Source: Lacrimispora xylanisolvens
GTDB taxonomy: Bacteria; Bacillota; Clostridia; Lachnospirales; Lachnospiraceae
Direction of reading: 5' to 3'
NCBI RefSeq assembly: GCF_002934545.1
Contig: NZ_PTJA01000001.1
Location: forward strand, 248,001 to 312,000
Length of the DNA: 64,000 nt
A program made the translations under genes and the position numbers. This document shows positions 13,491 to 22,472 of the stretch, piece after piece. Under the pieces are notes generated by a model. It had not been told where the DNA came from, made no database searches, and worked only from the letters and a program-made list of their open reading frames with translations. How positions within the stretch are numbered: position 1 is the stretch's first letter; each line of letters opens with the position of its first letter.

Positions 13491-13572
13491 TGTGAAAAAC
13501 GAATAAATTTACAGTTTATGGGGCTGCTACCAGACTGTAATGGAACTGTGCTGCAGAAAGGAAGAGAATAAT

Positions 13573-14508
13573 TTGAAGAGTATAAAGCTACACTGGAATC
13601 ATTTTGTCCATGAAGTGAGAAAGAAATATATTTTGTTTCTTATGGTGTTACCGGTCTTAATTTATTTTTTTATATTTGCTTACATACCTATGCCTGGTGC
13701 ATATATTGCGTTTGTTGATTATAACATAGGGAAAGGCATTTTTGGAAGTGCCTTTGTCGGTCTTAAAAACTTTGAATTTCTGTTTCGTACCGGAGATCTG
13801 CTACGCATTACAAAAAATACAATTCTATATAATCTTGTATTTCTTATTTTGGGTAATGCATTCCAGATTGTTTTTGCTGTTATGATTTCAGAAGTAGGAA
13901 ATAAGTGGTTTAAGAAAATATCCCAGTCAATTATATTGTTGCCGTATTTTATTTCTATGGTAATAGTAGGATTTTTTTCTTACAACCTGTTTAATTATGA
14001 TTATGGTTTCATTAATACCATATTGGCTGGTCTGGGATTTCCCAAACATGAATTCTATTCCGATCAGGGGATATGGAAATATATTATTGTATTTTTTAAA
14101 ATCTGGTCTGGCACTGGATATGGAATGATTATTTATCTGGCCTCGATTGCCGGAATTGAACAGGATATTTACGAAGCGGCATCTTTAGATGGGGCTTCCC
14201 CCATGCAGAAAATCCGGTATATTACATTTCCCATGCTGAAACCAACAATGATATTGTTAATTCTTTTTGGTCTTGGTGGTATTCTAAAAGGCTCATTCGA
14301 TTTGTTTTACAATTTAATTGGAACAAATTCCGTGCTTTATCCACAGACAGATGTGATTGACACCTTTGTTTTCCGCAGTCTGGTTGGACAGTTTAATTTC
14401 TCCCAGGGAGCTGCTGTTGGATTTTATCAATCGGTATTCGGCCTGGTGCTGGTTCTGACGGTAAATGCAATAGTAAAAAAGATCGAGCCGGACAGTGCAT
14501 TGTTTTAG
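13573..14508 (+). CDS. sugar ABC transporter permease, LplB type
   Basis: A membrane subunit of a carbohydrate ABC importer (CUT1, LplB/YtcP subgroup), 311 residues with six predicted helices. The loop that contacts the ATPase, EAASLDGASPMQKIRYITFPML, is the EAA motif. The TTG at 13573 is chosen because agaaaggaag stands before it; an ATG at 13540 in frame has no SD. The operon carries no ATPase, as is common for this group, which shares an MsmK-like ATPase encoded elsewhere. Confidence 0.88.
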   Translation: MKSIKLHWNHFVHEVRKKYILFLMVLPVLIYFFIFAYIPMPGAYIAFVDYNIGKGIFGSAFVGLKNFEFLFRTGDLLRITKNTILYNLVFLILGNAFQIVFAVMISEVGNKWFKKISQSIILLPYFISMVIVGFFSYNLFNYDYGFINTILAGLGFPKHEFYSDQGIWKYIIVFFKIWSGTGYGMIIYLASIAGIEQDIYEAASLDGASPMQKIRYITFPMLKPTMILLILFGLGGILKGSFDLFYNLIGTNSVLYPQTDVIDTFVFRSLVGQFNFSQGAAVGFYQSVFGLVLVLTVNAIVKKIEPDSALF

Positions 14509-14531
14509 CCTATTAGATCAGGAGGATATAT

Positions 14532-15425
14532 ATGGAAAAGAAAAAAATTGCAGGACGCAGTGAAAAGATGATGCAGATATGCTTCTATACAATCATTACG
14601 ATTTTTGCGTTGTCCTGTCTCTTTCCGTTTTTGTTAATGGTTACATCTTCATTTATGGGTGAGAAGGAAATTGTAAGTGAGGGATATAAGTTGATTCCGG
14701 ATACAGTTTCTCTTAGTGCTTACAAGTTCCTGTTTCGCAATTTTACTAATTTGTTTAATGCATACAGGGTAACTATTTTTATTGCAGTTACAGGAACCGT
14801 TTTTGGATTGTTTTTTATGTCTATGGCCGGATATGTTTTGTGCCGTAAAGATTTTCGCTATAGAAATCAGATTTCATTTTTTATTTATTTTACCACACTA
14901 TTCAGCGGTGGGCTGATTCCAACATACATGCTGTATGTCAATGGCCTGGGGTTAAAGGACAGCATCTGGTCAATGGTTTTGCCGGGTCTTATGAGTCCGT
15001 GGTCCATTTTCTTAATGAAAAATTTCATGAAATCCATTCCGGATTCTCTGTATGAATCGGCAAATATAGATGGGGCAAATGATTTCAGAATCTACTGGCA
15101 GATCTATATGCCTCTGGCAAAAGCCTCCCTTGCAACAATAGGGCTGTTCCAGGTTCTGGGATACTGGAATGAGTGGTACAATGCAATGCTCTACATCCAG
15201 ACACCGGCAAAGTTTCCTCTGCAGTATTTTTTGCAGAGAATTGTAAGTCAGGCGAATATACAACTGCTGATTCAGCAGGGGCTGACCATAAACACCGGAG
15301 ATTTACCGTCTGAATCTATTAAAATGGCGACTGCAGTGATTGCAACTGGTCCCATTGTTCTGCTTTATCCGTTTGTTCAGAAATATTTTGTAAGCGGACT
15401 TACCATAGGTGCCGTGAAGGGCTAG
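14532..15425 (+). CDS. sugar ABC transporter permease, YtcP/LplC type
   Basis: The second membrane subunit, 297 residues, six helices, with the EAA-like motif ESANIDGANDFRIYWQIYMP and the family ending YFVSGLTIGAVKG. It lies 23 bases after its partner with SD aggagg. Together with the preceding permease and the following binding protein it forms the predicted beta-1,2-glucooligosaccharide importer. Confidence 0.9.
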   Translation: MEKKKIAGRSEKMMQICFYTIITIFALSCLFPFLLMVTSSFMGEKEIVSEGYKLIPDTVSLSAYKFLFRNFTNLFNAYRVTIFIAVTGTVFGLFFMSMAGYVLCRKDFRYRNQISFFIYFTTLFSGGLIPTYMLYVNGLGLKDSIWSMVLPGLMSPWSIFLMKNFMKSIPDSLYESANIDGANDFRIYWQIYMPLAKASLATIGLFQVLGYWNEWYNAMLYIQTPAKFPLQYFLQRIVSQANIQLLIQQGLTINTGDLPSESIKMATAVIATGPIVLLYPFVQKYFVSGLTIGAVKG

Positions 15426-15467
15426 CCCATATCCGGCTGATCAATTCTACAACAGGAGGAAATGAAA

Positions 15468-16997
15468 ATGATAAAAAAACTGATTTCAGCAATTCTGGCA
15501 ATCACTGTGGCTGCAGGGCTTGTCACAGGCTGTACAAATAGCAATCCGTCTGCAGGGGCAGCAAAAACAAAGGACAGCGATGGAGTAAATCTGGTTATGT
15601 ATTTATATGGAACAGAAGGTGTGGCAAATAAAGATGTTCTGTCGGCGTTAAATGAAAAACTGAAGACCAGTATTAATACGACACTGGAGATTAAATATAT
15701 TGATTGGAATGATGTTGCAACAAAGTATCCGCTGCTCTGGGCATCTGGGGAAAAATTTGATATGGCATATGTATCAGGAACTGCTCCGGTACCATACGCA
15801 ACACTGGCAAAACAGGGAACTCTTGCAGATATTACAGATCTGCTGACCAATGAAGCGCCATCTTTAAAGTCTTCCATTGGTGACAGCTACTGGAAGAGCA
15901 TGGAAGTAAACGGTAAAATTTATGGTGTACCCAGCACTTATAGTGAATATACAGCATACGGCTTTGTTACCCGGAAAGATTTACTGGAAAAGAGTGGGAT
16001 TGCTAACGTAAATTCAGTGGAAGATATGGAACGCTACATGGATGCGGCAAAAGAAAATGGCTGGGCACCTTTAAACGGAAGTGCCAACCTGTCTATGGAT
16101 TTGTACCGAATGTTTGTTGGAACAACCAGCGACTGGATTGATGCTCCGGGAGTGCCAAATACGGAGATGTATCTGACTTCCTCCCTGAAGAATACGGACA
16201 AAGTATTTCACCCTGCATTTACCAGTGAATTTGAAGCATTCGCGGTTAAAATGCATGAATGGGCGGAAAAAGGATATTGGGGAAAAGATGTTTTATCTTC
16301 TGCCCAGGATGACAAGGATAATTTTTATAATGGATTATCGGCTTCCTACATCAGCCATCAGCCAGACTGGACAGGTTCCTATGGAACACAAAAAAAGAAA
16401 TTACCCGATGTTGAAACCCAGTTCTACGCTTTCGCAGAAGCTGCAAATAAAATTGAACGGAAAATGGGTGTAGAGAATGCAACTGGTATCAGTGCAAACT
16501 CAAAATATCCGGATCGCTGTTTGAAAGTAATAGAAAAGCTGATGACAGATAAAGAATGTTATGATCTGTTCCAGTATGGAATTCTTGGAAGAGAGTATGA
16601 AGTAGCTGACGGTATGATCAGGCAGCCTGATACCTTTAATTCGGATAAAGACGGTTTTGGATTTGCCGGTTGGGGATTGCGGACTGATTCATTAAATATA
16701 CCACAGGCCACAGAGGATCCCCGCCGTTATACATTAAACGAAGAATGGGGCAAGTCTGCAATTGACAACCCGTACGCAGGTTTCAGCTTTGACAGTTCTT
16801 CTGTATCTTCACAGCTGTCTGCAATTTCTAATGTAGATTCTCAGCTGGGAATACAGATTATGCTGGGTCTGACAAAACAGGAGCCAAAAGAAGCTGTGGC
16901 AGAATACAGAAAACAACTGGAGGCAGCAGGGGTTAATGATGTAATAAAAGCTGTTAATGATCAGTTAACGGAATATACATCAGCGGAGAAGAAATGA
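15468..16997 (+). CDS. extracellular sugar-binding lipoprotein of ABC transporter
   Basis: A solute-binding protein of 509 residues with a lipoprotein signal (hydrophobic segment, then GLVTGC with the lipidated cysteine near residue 22). It would capture oligosaccharide at the cell surface. The long form fits the LplA-like binding proteins used with LplB/YtcP permeases; the Listeria homologue of this locus binds beta-1,2-glucooligosaccharides. Two ATG codons lie 6 bases apart; the SD aggagga has normal spacing only to the second (15468). Confidence 0.88.
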   Translation: MIKKLISAILAITVAAGLVTGCTNSNPSAGAAKTKDSDGVNLVMYLYGTEGVANKDVLSALNEKLKTSINTTLEIKYIDWNDVATKYPLLWASGEKFDMAYVSGTAPVPYATLAKQGTLADITDLLTNEAPSLKSSIGDSYWKSMEVNGKIYGVPSTYSEYTAYGFVTRKDLLEKSGIANVNSVEDMERYMDAAKENGWAPLNGSANLSMDLYRMFVGTTSDWIDAPGVPNTEMYLTSSLKNTDKVFHPAFTSEFEAFAVKMHEWAEKGYWGKDVLSSAQDDKDNFYNGLSASYISHQPDWTGSYGTQKKKLPDVETQFYAFAEAANKIERKMGVENATGISANSKYPDRCLKVIEKLMTDKECYDLFQYGILGREYEVADGMIRQPDTFNSDKDGFGFAGWGLRTDSLNIPQATEDPRRYTLNEEWGKSAIDNPYAGFSFDSSSVSSQLSAISNVDSQLGIQIMLGLTKQEPKEAVAEYRKQLEAAGVNDVIKAVNDQLTEYTSAEKK

Positions 16998-17080
16998 TTT
17001 GTAGATTTTCACAAGGGGAAATGTTAAAATAGTGTTAGATTGGTTTCAGGGTTAAGACAGGGCAGGAAAGGATGCAGCAC

Positions 17081-18112
17081 ATGAGTGTAACAATTAAAGA
17101 CATTGCAAAATTATCCGGAGTTGGTATTTCCACTGTATCGCGGGTGTTAAATGGAAGCGGCTTCGCCAGTCCGGTGACAAAGCAGAAAGTTATGGCGGCT
17201 GTGCATGAGTTAAATTATATACCGAATAATAATGCAAGAAATTTGAAAAGGACCCAGACAAAGACGATTGCGGTTCTGGTAAAGAGTATAACAAATCCCT
17301 TTTTTCAGAAAATGATTCATACCATAGAGCAAAAAACTATGCTGCGCGGCTACTGTCTGGAACTTCGCAATGTTAACTCCAACGGGCAGGAAATGCTGAT
17401 TGCACAGCAGGAAGTTATGGATAAAAATCTATGTGGCATCATTTTGATGGGAGGAGGATTTGAATATACAGAAGAGGACTTTAAACATTTGGGTGTGCCA
17501 TGTGTGCTGCTGACTGTCTCAGCTGATGATAAGGTGAATAAAGACCTGTATTCCAGCGTAATTATTGACGATGAGGCTGAGAATTTTAAGGCAACCGATT
17601 ACCTGATTAAATTAGGTCATAAAAGAATTGGCTGTATCTACAATGCATATGGTCAGCTGAAGACTCCCAATACCCTTCGGTTTGAAGGATATAAAAGGGC
17701 TCTTTTGGAAAATGGAATCCCGTTTGATCCACTGCTTGTATCCAGTTTTAATACATCCCAGTCCGGTTATGAATTCGGGTTTAATATGATGAAAAACCTG
17801 ATGATGAGAAATAAAGATATGACGGCTGTTGTTGCCATGGCGGATATCATGGCGGTAGGAGCGGCTAAGGCTATTCTGTCTGAAGGCCTGCGTATCCCAG
17901 AGGATATTTCCGTCATTGGCTTCGATGGTATTGAAGTGGCAGAGTATTACAGTCCTGCACTGGATACGATCTCTCAGCCTGCGGAGCAGATGGCAGTCAG
18001 TGCAATTGACGCATTGTTTGCAATGATGCAGGGAGAGAAGACCAGTCACATCGTATATGAAGCAGTTCTGCTTAAACGGGGGTCCTGCATTGGACTTACA
18101 AATCATTCGTAA
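17081..18112 (+). CDS. LacI-family transcriptional regulator
   Basis: A 343-residue repressor with an N-terminal helix-turn-helix (IKDIAKLSGVGISTVSRVLN, residues 4-23) and a periplasmic-binding-protein-like sensor domain. The start at 17081 follows the SD aggaaagga; an ATG at 17072 overlaps the SD. The two near-identical palindromes at 13281 and 13477 are its likely operators, so it should repress both the phosphorylase gene and its own operon until sugar arrives. Confidence 0.93.
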   Translation: MSVTIKDIAKLSGVGISTVSRVLNGSGFASPVTKQKVMAAVHELNYIPNNNARNLKRTQTKTIAVLVKSITNPFFQKMIHTIEQKTMLRGYCLELRNVNSNGQEMLIAQQEVMDKNLCGIILMGGGFEYTEEDFKHLGVPCVLLTVSADDKVNKDLYSSVIIDDEAENFKATDYLIKLGHKRIGCIYNAYGQLKTPNTLRFEGYKRALLENGIPFDPLLVSSFNTSQSGYEFGFNMMKNLMMRNKDMTAVVAMADIMAVGAAKAILSEGLRIPEDISVIGFDGIEVAEYYSPALDTISQPAEQMAVSAIDALFAMMQGEKTSHIVYEAVLLKRGSCIGLTNHS

Positions 18113-18123
18113 AGGAAAATAAT

Positions 18124-20334
18124 ATGGAAGATGGAAAATTAAAAGAATTACTGAGTGATATGTCTGTAGAAGAAAAAATAGACCAGTTGTTACAGGTGAC
18201 GGGCTATTATTTTGAAGAAGAGGGAGTCGTGACGGGTCCCAATAACCAGGCAGGTTTTATGCAGCAGGAGGTTGATCTGGCCGGTTCTGTACTGGGTATC
18301 GCAGGTGCGGATAAACTGATTGGTATACAGAAAAAATACATGGAAAAACAGCCGCATCAGATACCGCTGCTGTTTATGGCGGATATTATCAATGGATTCC
18401 GTACTATTTTCCCCATACCACTGGCGCAGGGGTGCAGCTTTGATCCGGAGATTGCTAAGATAGGAGCAGAGGTCGCTGCAAAAGAGTCGGCAGTATCAGG
18501 ACTGCATCTTACATTTTCCCCCATGGTTGATCTTGTCAGAGATCCCAGATGGGGAAGAGTAATGGAGTCAACTGGGGAAGATCCCTATCTGAACAGTGAA
18601 TTTGCGCGCGCCATGGTCAAAGGCTATCAGGGGGATGGGGAATTGAGCCAGCCCTATAAAATTGCAGCATGTGTAAAGCATTTTGCAGGATATGGTGCTC
18701 CCATGGCAGGTAGGGAATACAATACGGTAGAATTGTCTAACCGAACATTATTTGACAGTTATCTTCCGTCCTATCAGGCTGCCATCGATGCTGGCTGTGC
18801 AACCGCAATGACTTCATTTAATACATTAGACAGAATACCGTCAACAGCAAATAAGTGGCTGATGCGGGATATTTTAAGAACACATATGGGATTTGAAGGA
18901 GTATTGATTTCTGACTGGGCTGCAATTGAGGAAATTATTCATCACGGTGTTGCCGAGGGCAAAAAGCAGGCAGCGCGGCTGGCTCTGGAAGCGGGCGTGG
19001 ATATTGATATGATGACAACCTGTTATTGCAGAAATATCAAAGAATTGCTGGATGAGAATAAAATTGATTCAGCATTGCTTGATGAAGCAGTATATCGGGT
19101 TCTGGTATTGAAAAACAGGCTTGGATTATTTGAAAATCCCTTTAAAGATGCAAACAGCCAGTGGGAAGAAGATGTGATTCTTTCAAAGGAGCACAGGAAA
19201 CTGGCAAGACAGGCAGCAGCACAGACAATGGTACTGCTTAAAAATGAAGATCAGATACTGCCGCTGAAAAAGGAAGGACAAAAAATTGCATTTATTGGTC
19301 CTCACGCAGACAGTCCATATCTGATGGGAGTGTGGTCAATCTTTGGAAGAATGGAAGATGTGATAACAATCAAAGAGGGAGTAAAGCGGGCTGGCGTGAC
19401 GGAAGCTTCCTTTTATCGAGGGGCTCCTGTTGTATCTGACCTTACAAAGCTGGAACTGCATTCTGAAGTAAGGGAGCAGATTTTGTCAGATATCAAAGCT
19501 TCCAAAGCTCTGTTAAAAGAGGCACTGCTTGCTGCTCAGGATTCAGATATTGTTGTCCTTGCACTGGGAGAATATCCTGCACAATCAGGAGAGGCTGCGT
19601 CCAGAACCAATCTGCATCTGGATCCGCTTCAGCTGGAACTGCTCCGTCAGGTGAAGAAAATAAACCCAAACATAGTTACTGTATTACTCAATGGAAGACC
19701 CCTTATTATAGAAGATGTGCTTGCGGATTCAAAGGCAGTTCTGGAGGCGTGGCTTCCGGGAACAGAGGGAGGCAATGCCATTGCAGATATTTTATTTGGC
19801 GACGTAACCCCTTCTGGAAAACTATCTATGAGTTTTCCGAGGACAGTGGGTCAGATTCCCATATATTATAACGACTTCCCAACAGGCAGGCCGGTGCTGG
19901 GGAAAAAGGAAAAATACCTTTCCCAATATATTGATTGTCCCAATGAGCCTTTATTTCCATTTGGGTACGGCTTGTCTTATACAGCATTTGAAATTTCACC
20001 CATCACCTTAAGCCACAAAATTCTGAGCGGGGATGGATCAATCCAGGCGTCTGTCTGTGTGAGAAATACCGGACACCGGGAGGGGGCGCAGGTGATTCAG
20101 CTGTACATTAAGGACGAAGTGGGAAGTGTATCCAGGCCGAACCGGGAACTTAAGGGCTTTCGAAAAGTTTATCTAAAGCCGGGAGAAGAGGCAGAGGTGG
20201 TTTTTGATATCAATACTTCCATGCTGAAATTCTATGATAATACCATGCAGTACGTCTGTGAGCCTGGTTCATTCAGACTTTTTATCGGAGCAGATTCTGC
20301 AACTGAAAATTCTGTTTCGTTTACAGTGGAATAA
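18124..20334 (+). CDS. GH3 beta-glucosidase
   Basis: A family 3 glycoside hydrolase of 736 residues: N-terminal TIM barrel, alpha/beta sandwich and C-terminal fibronectin type III-like domain (from about residue 620). The nucleophile is Asp264 in GVLISDWAA, and KHFAGYG is the substrate-binding motif. It has no signal peptide and should act on imported sugars, presumably cutting sophorose or short beta-1,2-glucans left by the phosphorylase. It follows the LacI gene by 11 bases in the same operon. Other beta-glucosides are possible. Confidence 0.92.
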   Translation: MEDGKLKELLSDMSVEEKIDQLLQVTGYYFEEEGVVTGPNNQAGFMQQEVDLAGSVLGIAGADKLIGIQKKYMEKQPHQIPLLFMADIINGFRTIFPIPLAQGCSFDPEIAKIGAEVAAKESAVSGLHLTFSPMVDLVRDPRWGRVMESTGEDPYLNSEFARAMVKGYQGDGELSQPYKIAACVKHFAGYGAPMAGREYNTVELSNRTLFDSYLPSYQAAIDAGCATAMTSFNTLDRIPSTANKWLMRDILRTHMGFEGVLISDWAAIEEIIHHGVAEGKKQAARLALEAGVDIDMMTTCYCRNIKELLDENKIDSALLDEAVYRVLVLKNRLGLFENPFKDANSQWEEDVILSKEHRKLARQAAAQTMVLLKNEDQILPLKKEGQKIAFIGPHADSPYLMGVWSIFGRMEDVITIKEGVKRAGVTEASFYRGAPVVSDLTKLELHSEVREQILSDIKASKALLKEALLAAQDSDIVVLALGEYPAQSGEAASRTNLHLDPLQLELLRQVKKINPNIVTVLLNGRPLIIEDVLADSKAVLEAWLPGTEGGNAIADILFGDVTPSGKLSMSFPRTVGQIPIYYNDFPTGRPVLGKKEKYLSQYIDCPNEPLFPFGYGLSYTAFEISPITLSHKILSGDGSIQASVCVRNTGHREGAQVIQLYIKDEVGSVSRPNRELKGFRKVYLKPGEEAEVVFDINTSMLKFYDNTMQYVCEPGSFRLFIGADSATENSVSFTVE

Positions 20335-20427
20335 TAAGTAAGGGTAAAGGTTCTCGCTGAATGTGGATTATCTGCCAAAATTATGCTATACTATGGAACA
20401 GATAAAACGAAACAGGGAGAATGTATT

Positions 20428-21348
20428 ATGAAAGAAACATCTTTAGTTATTATGGCAGCCGGAATCGGGAGCCGGTTTGGCGGCGGAATCAAACAGTTGG
20501 AACCAGTTGGCCCCAGTGGCGAGATCATTATGGACTATTCCATTTATGATGCTTTGAATGCAGGCTTTAACAAAATTGTATTTATCATTCGTAAAGATCT
20601 GGAACAGGATTTTAAAGAGATTATTGGCAACCGGATTGAAAAGATTGCACCGGTGGAGTATGCGTTCCAGGAACTTGATGATCTGCCGGCGGGCTTTCAT
20701 AAGCCGGAAGAAAGAACGAAACCCTGGGGAACAGGACAGGCAATTCTGTGCACCAAAGATGTGATACAGGAGCCGTTTGCGGTAATCAATGCAGATGACT
20801 ATTATGGAAAAGAAGGGTTTATTAAGATTCATGATTATCTGGTCAACCAGATGGATCCAGATGTCAGGCCATTTGATCTGTGCATGAGCGGGTTTATCCT
20901 GGGCAATACCTTAAGCGAAAACGGAGGTGTGACCAGAGGGGTATGTCAGGTAGGGTCTGACGGTGTCTTAGAGAAAGTTACGGAGACTTATGAGCTCATT
21001 ATGGACGGCGGCGAAGCTCATGGAAGAGATGAGGCGGGTAATCCGGTTAAGGTCTCTTTAGATCAGAACGTATCCATGAATATGTGGGGACTTTCACCGG
21101 CATTTTTAATGGAACTGGAGCATGGATTCCCTGTATTTTTAGAGAACCTGAAGGAAGGGGACATTAAATCCGAATATCTTCTTCCTAAGATTATTGACCG
21201 GCTGATCAGCCAGGATAAAGCCAGAGTTCACGTACTGGAGACAAGAGATAAGTGGTTTGGGGTAACTTATAAAGAAGATAAACCAGCTGTTTCAGCGGCA
21301 ATCAAAGATCTGGTTTCAAAAGGAATTTATCCAGAACGTCTTTTTTAA
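20428..21348 (+). CDS. sugar-phosphate nucleotidyltransferase family protein (paralogue 1)
   Basis: A 306-residue protein of the NTP-transferase fold. The N-terminus LVIMAAGIGSRFGGGIKQ is a nucleotide-binding loop of the GxGxR type, and VINADDYYG holds the metal-binding aspartates. It lacks the exact GalU/RmlA motif, so the nucleotide and sugar are unknown. The ATG at 20428 is used because ggagaatg precedes it; an upstream extension has no SD. It follows the glucose-1-phosphate-producing locus and has a full-length paralogue at 35804. Confidence 0.8.
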   Translation: MKETSLVIMAAGIGSRFGGGIKQLEPVGPSGEIIMDYSIYDALNAGFNKIVFIIRKDLEQDFKEIIGNRIEKIAPVEYAFQELDDLPAGFHKPEERTKPWGTGQAILCTKDVIQEPFAVINADDYYGKEGFIKIHDYLVNQMDPDVRPFDLCMSGFILGNTLSENGGVTRGVCQVGSDGVLEKVTETYELIMDGGEAHGRDEAGNPVKVSLDQNVSMNMWGLSPAFLMELEHGFPVFLENLKEGDIKSEYLLPKIIDRLISQDKARVHVLETRDKWFGVTYKEDKPAVSAAIKDLVSKGIYPERLF

Positions 21349-21426
21349 TGGCAATAACCGAACTTTTTTATACTTCTTAGCATAGAATGGTGTTGTATAA
21401 GCTAAAAGCAGGGAGTGATAACAACC

Positions 21427-22200
21427 GTGCCAGGCAACCCGGACTATACTTATGGAGAGGATAATGAGAGCCTGCCCCCATACATGCTTTATGGTGACAG
21501 GAGCATCAGGGAAAGTTCTCTGGAGCCGAAGGATATCATTGCAAAGGATCTGGAATATTTACAGGGAATGTACCCGGGACATATGAAACGTCTGCAGGAA
21601 TACGTCGTTTCCGCATGTGATCACCTGGATTATAAAGACAGCCCAATGTACGATGAATTCCCCGATCGACTGTTGATTCATCAGGTTTGTGATTCCATTT
21701 GCGCAAAGATTCGTGAAGAAGGAACCATAACGGATGAATTGCTGATGGGGAACAATGATAAGACTGAGACAGCAGCGCAGATGCAGCAAGAGCCAGCGGA
21801 TTGGGAAAATGAGGAGTTAGAAAAAGCGGAACTTAATGACAGATACTCCACATGGGGGCCTCCCGGTTGGGGCCCGCCCGGACCAAAACCTCCTGGCTGG
21901 AGGCCGCCGCCCGGGCCGAGACCGCCTTACTGGGGTCCGCCCGCACCAAGACCACCTTACTGGGGACCAGGACCAAGACCGCCTTACTGGGGACCAGGAC
22001 CCGGACCGAAACCACCCTACTGGGGACCAGGACCCGGGCCGAAACCGCCTTACTGGGGACCAGGACCCGGACCGAAGCCTCCTTATTGGGGAGCAAATCC
22101 CGGACCGGCACAGGGGAATGGTCTGCTGGGGGATATCGTGTCAGTACTGCTACTGAATGAAATGCACCGAAGAAGATGTAACTCCGGACGGTGCAGATAG
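21427..22200 (+). CDS. Pro/Gly-rich repeat protein of unknown function
   Basis: A 257-residue protein not recognised as a known family. Residues 1-130 are acidic and probably helical with spaced Cys and aromatic residues (for example YPGHMKRLQEYVVSACDHL). Residues about 140-225 are almost only Pro, Gly, Trp, Tyr and basic residues, with six copies of PPYWG; the C-terminus is a short helix ending in a Cys/Arg-rich tail (RRRCNSGRCR). No signal peptide or membrane helix is seen. The start is uncertain: GTG at 21427 has an SD (agggag) about 11 bases away, while an in-frame GTG at 21415 overlaps it. A coat or surface-layer role is only a guess. Confidence 0.7.
   Translation: MPGNPDYTYGEDNESLPPYMLYGDRSIRESSLEPKDIIAKDLEYLQGMYPGHMKRLQEYVVSACDHLDYKDSPMYDEFPDRLLIHQVCDSICAKIREEGTITDELLMGNNDKTETAAQMQQEPADWENEELEKAELNDRYSTWGPPGWGPPGPKPPGWRPPPGPRPPYWGPPAPRPPYWGPGPRPPYWGPGPGPKPPYWGPGPGPKPPYWGPGPGPKPPYWGANPGPAQGNGLLGDIVSVLLLNEMHRRRCNSGRCR
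21922..22092 (+). repeat. in-frame tandem repeat coding PPYWG units
   Basis: Six coding repeats of the type (R/K)PPYWG-PGPGP; the last three are spaced exactly 33 bases (11 codons). The repeat makes three other frames look open, which is an artefact of composition. Confidence 0.9.
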
Positions 22201-22212
22201 GGAATAGTGAAA

Positions 22213-22245
22213 GCAGCTTCCTTTAAAAAGGGGGCTGTTTTTCTG
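22213..22245 (+). terminator. terminator after Pro/Gly-rich gene
   Basis: A hairpin with CAGCTTCC pairing to GGGGGCTG (two wobble pairs), followed by ttttt and a second T run. Confidence 0.75.
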
Positions 22246-22307
22246 TTTTCTTAAGCTGTTGGTATAACAAAAAGGAAAAATAATCAAGTATTTGTTGTTG
22301 TTTGGTA

Positions 22308-22337
22308 TAGACATTGTTAACAATCAAAAATTATATT
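22308..22337 (+). promoter_or_regulatory. candidate promoter and palindrome before arcD-like gene
   Basis: TAGACA (22308-22313), 18-bp spacer, TATATT (22332-22337). The perfect palindrome ATTGTTAACAAT (22313-22324) lies within the spacer and could be an operator. TATGAAT at 22348 resembles an ARG-box half site. Confidence 0.4.
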
Positions 22338-22472
22338 CTTGATATATTATGAATTTTAAGCGGTTTCATCTGTAAAAATATAGTTCAAAATTACAAATAA
22401 ACAGTCCGATTGAGGCAGTCATTTTTTTCTGAAATTCTTTACTATGAAAGAATCAATACACAGGAGGTTTTC

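Noticed and set aside
21922-22092. Tandem repeat considered as CRISPR or satellite DNA
   Set aside because: Repeats are coding, in frame, without unique spacers.
21833-22160. Open frames on both strands over the PPYWG repeat
   Set aside because: They arise from the repeat composition; no SD, no family similarity, and the plus-strand frame of the Pro/Gly-rich gene explains the DNA.
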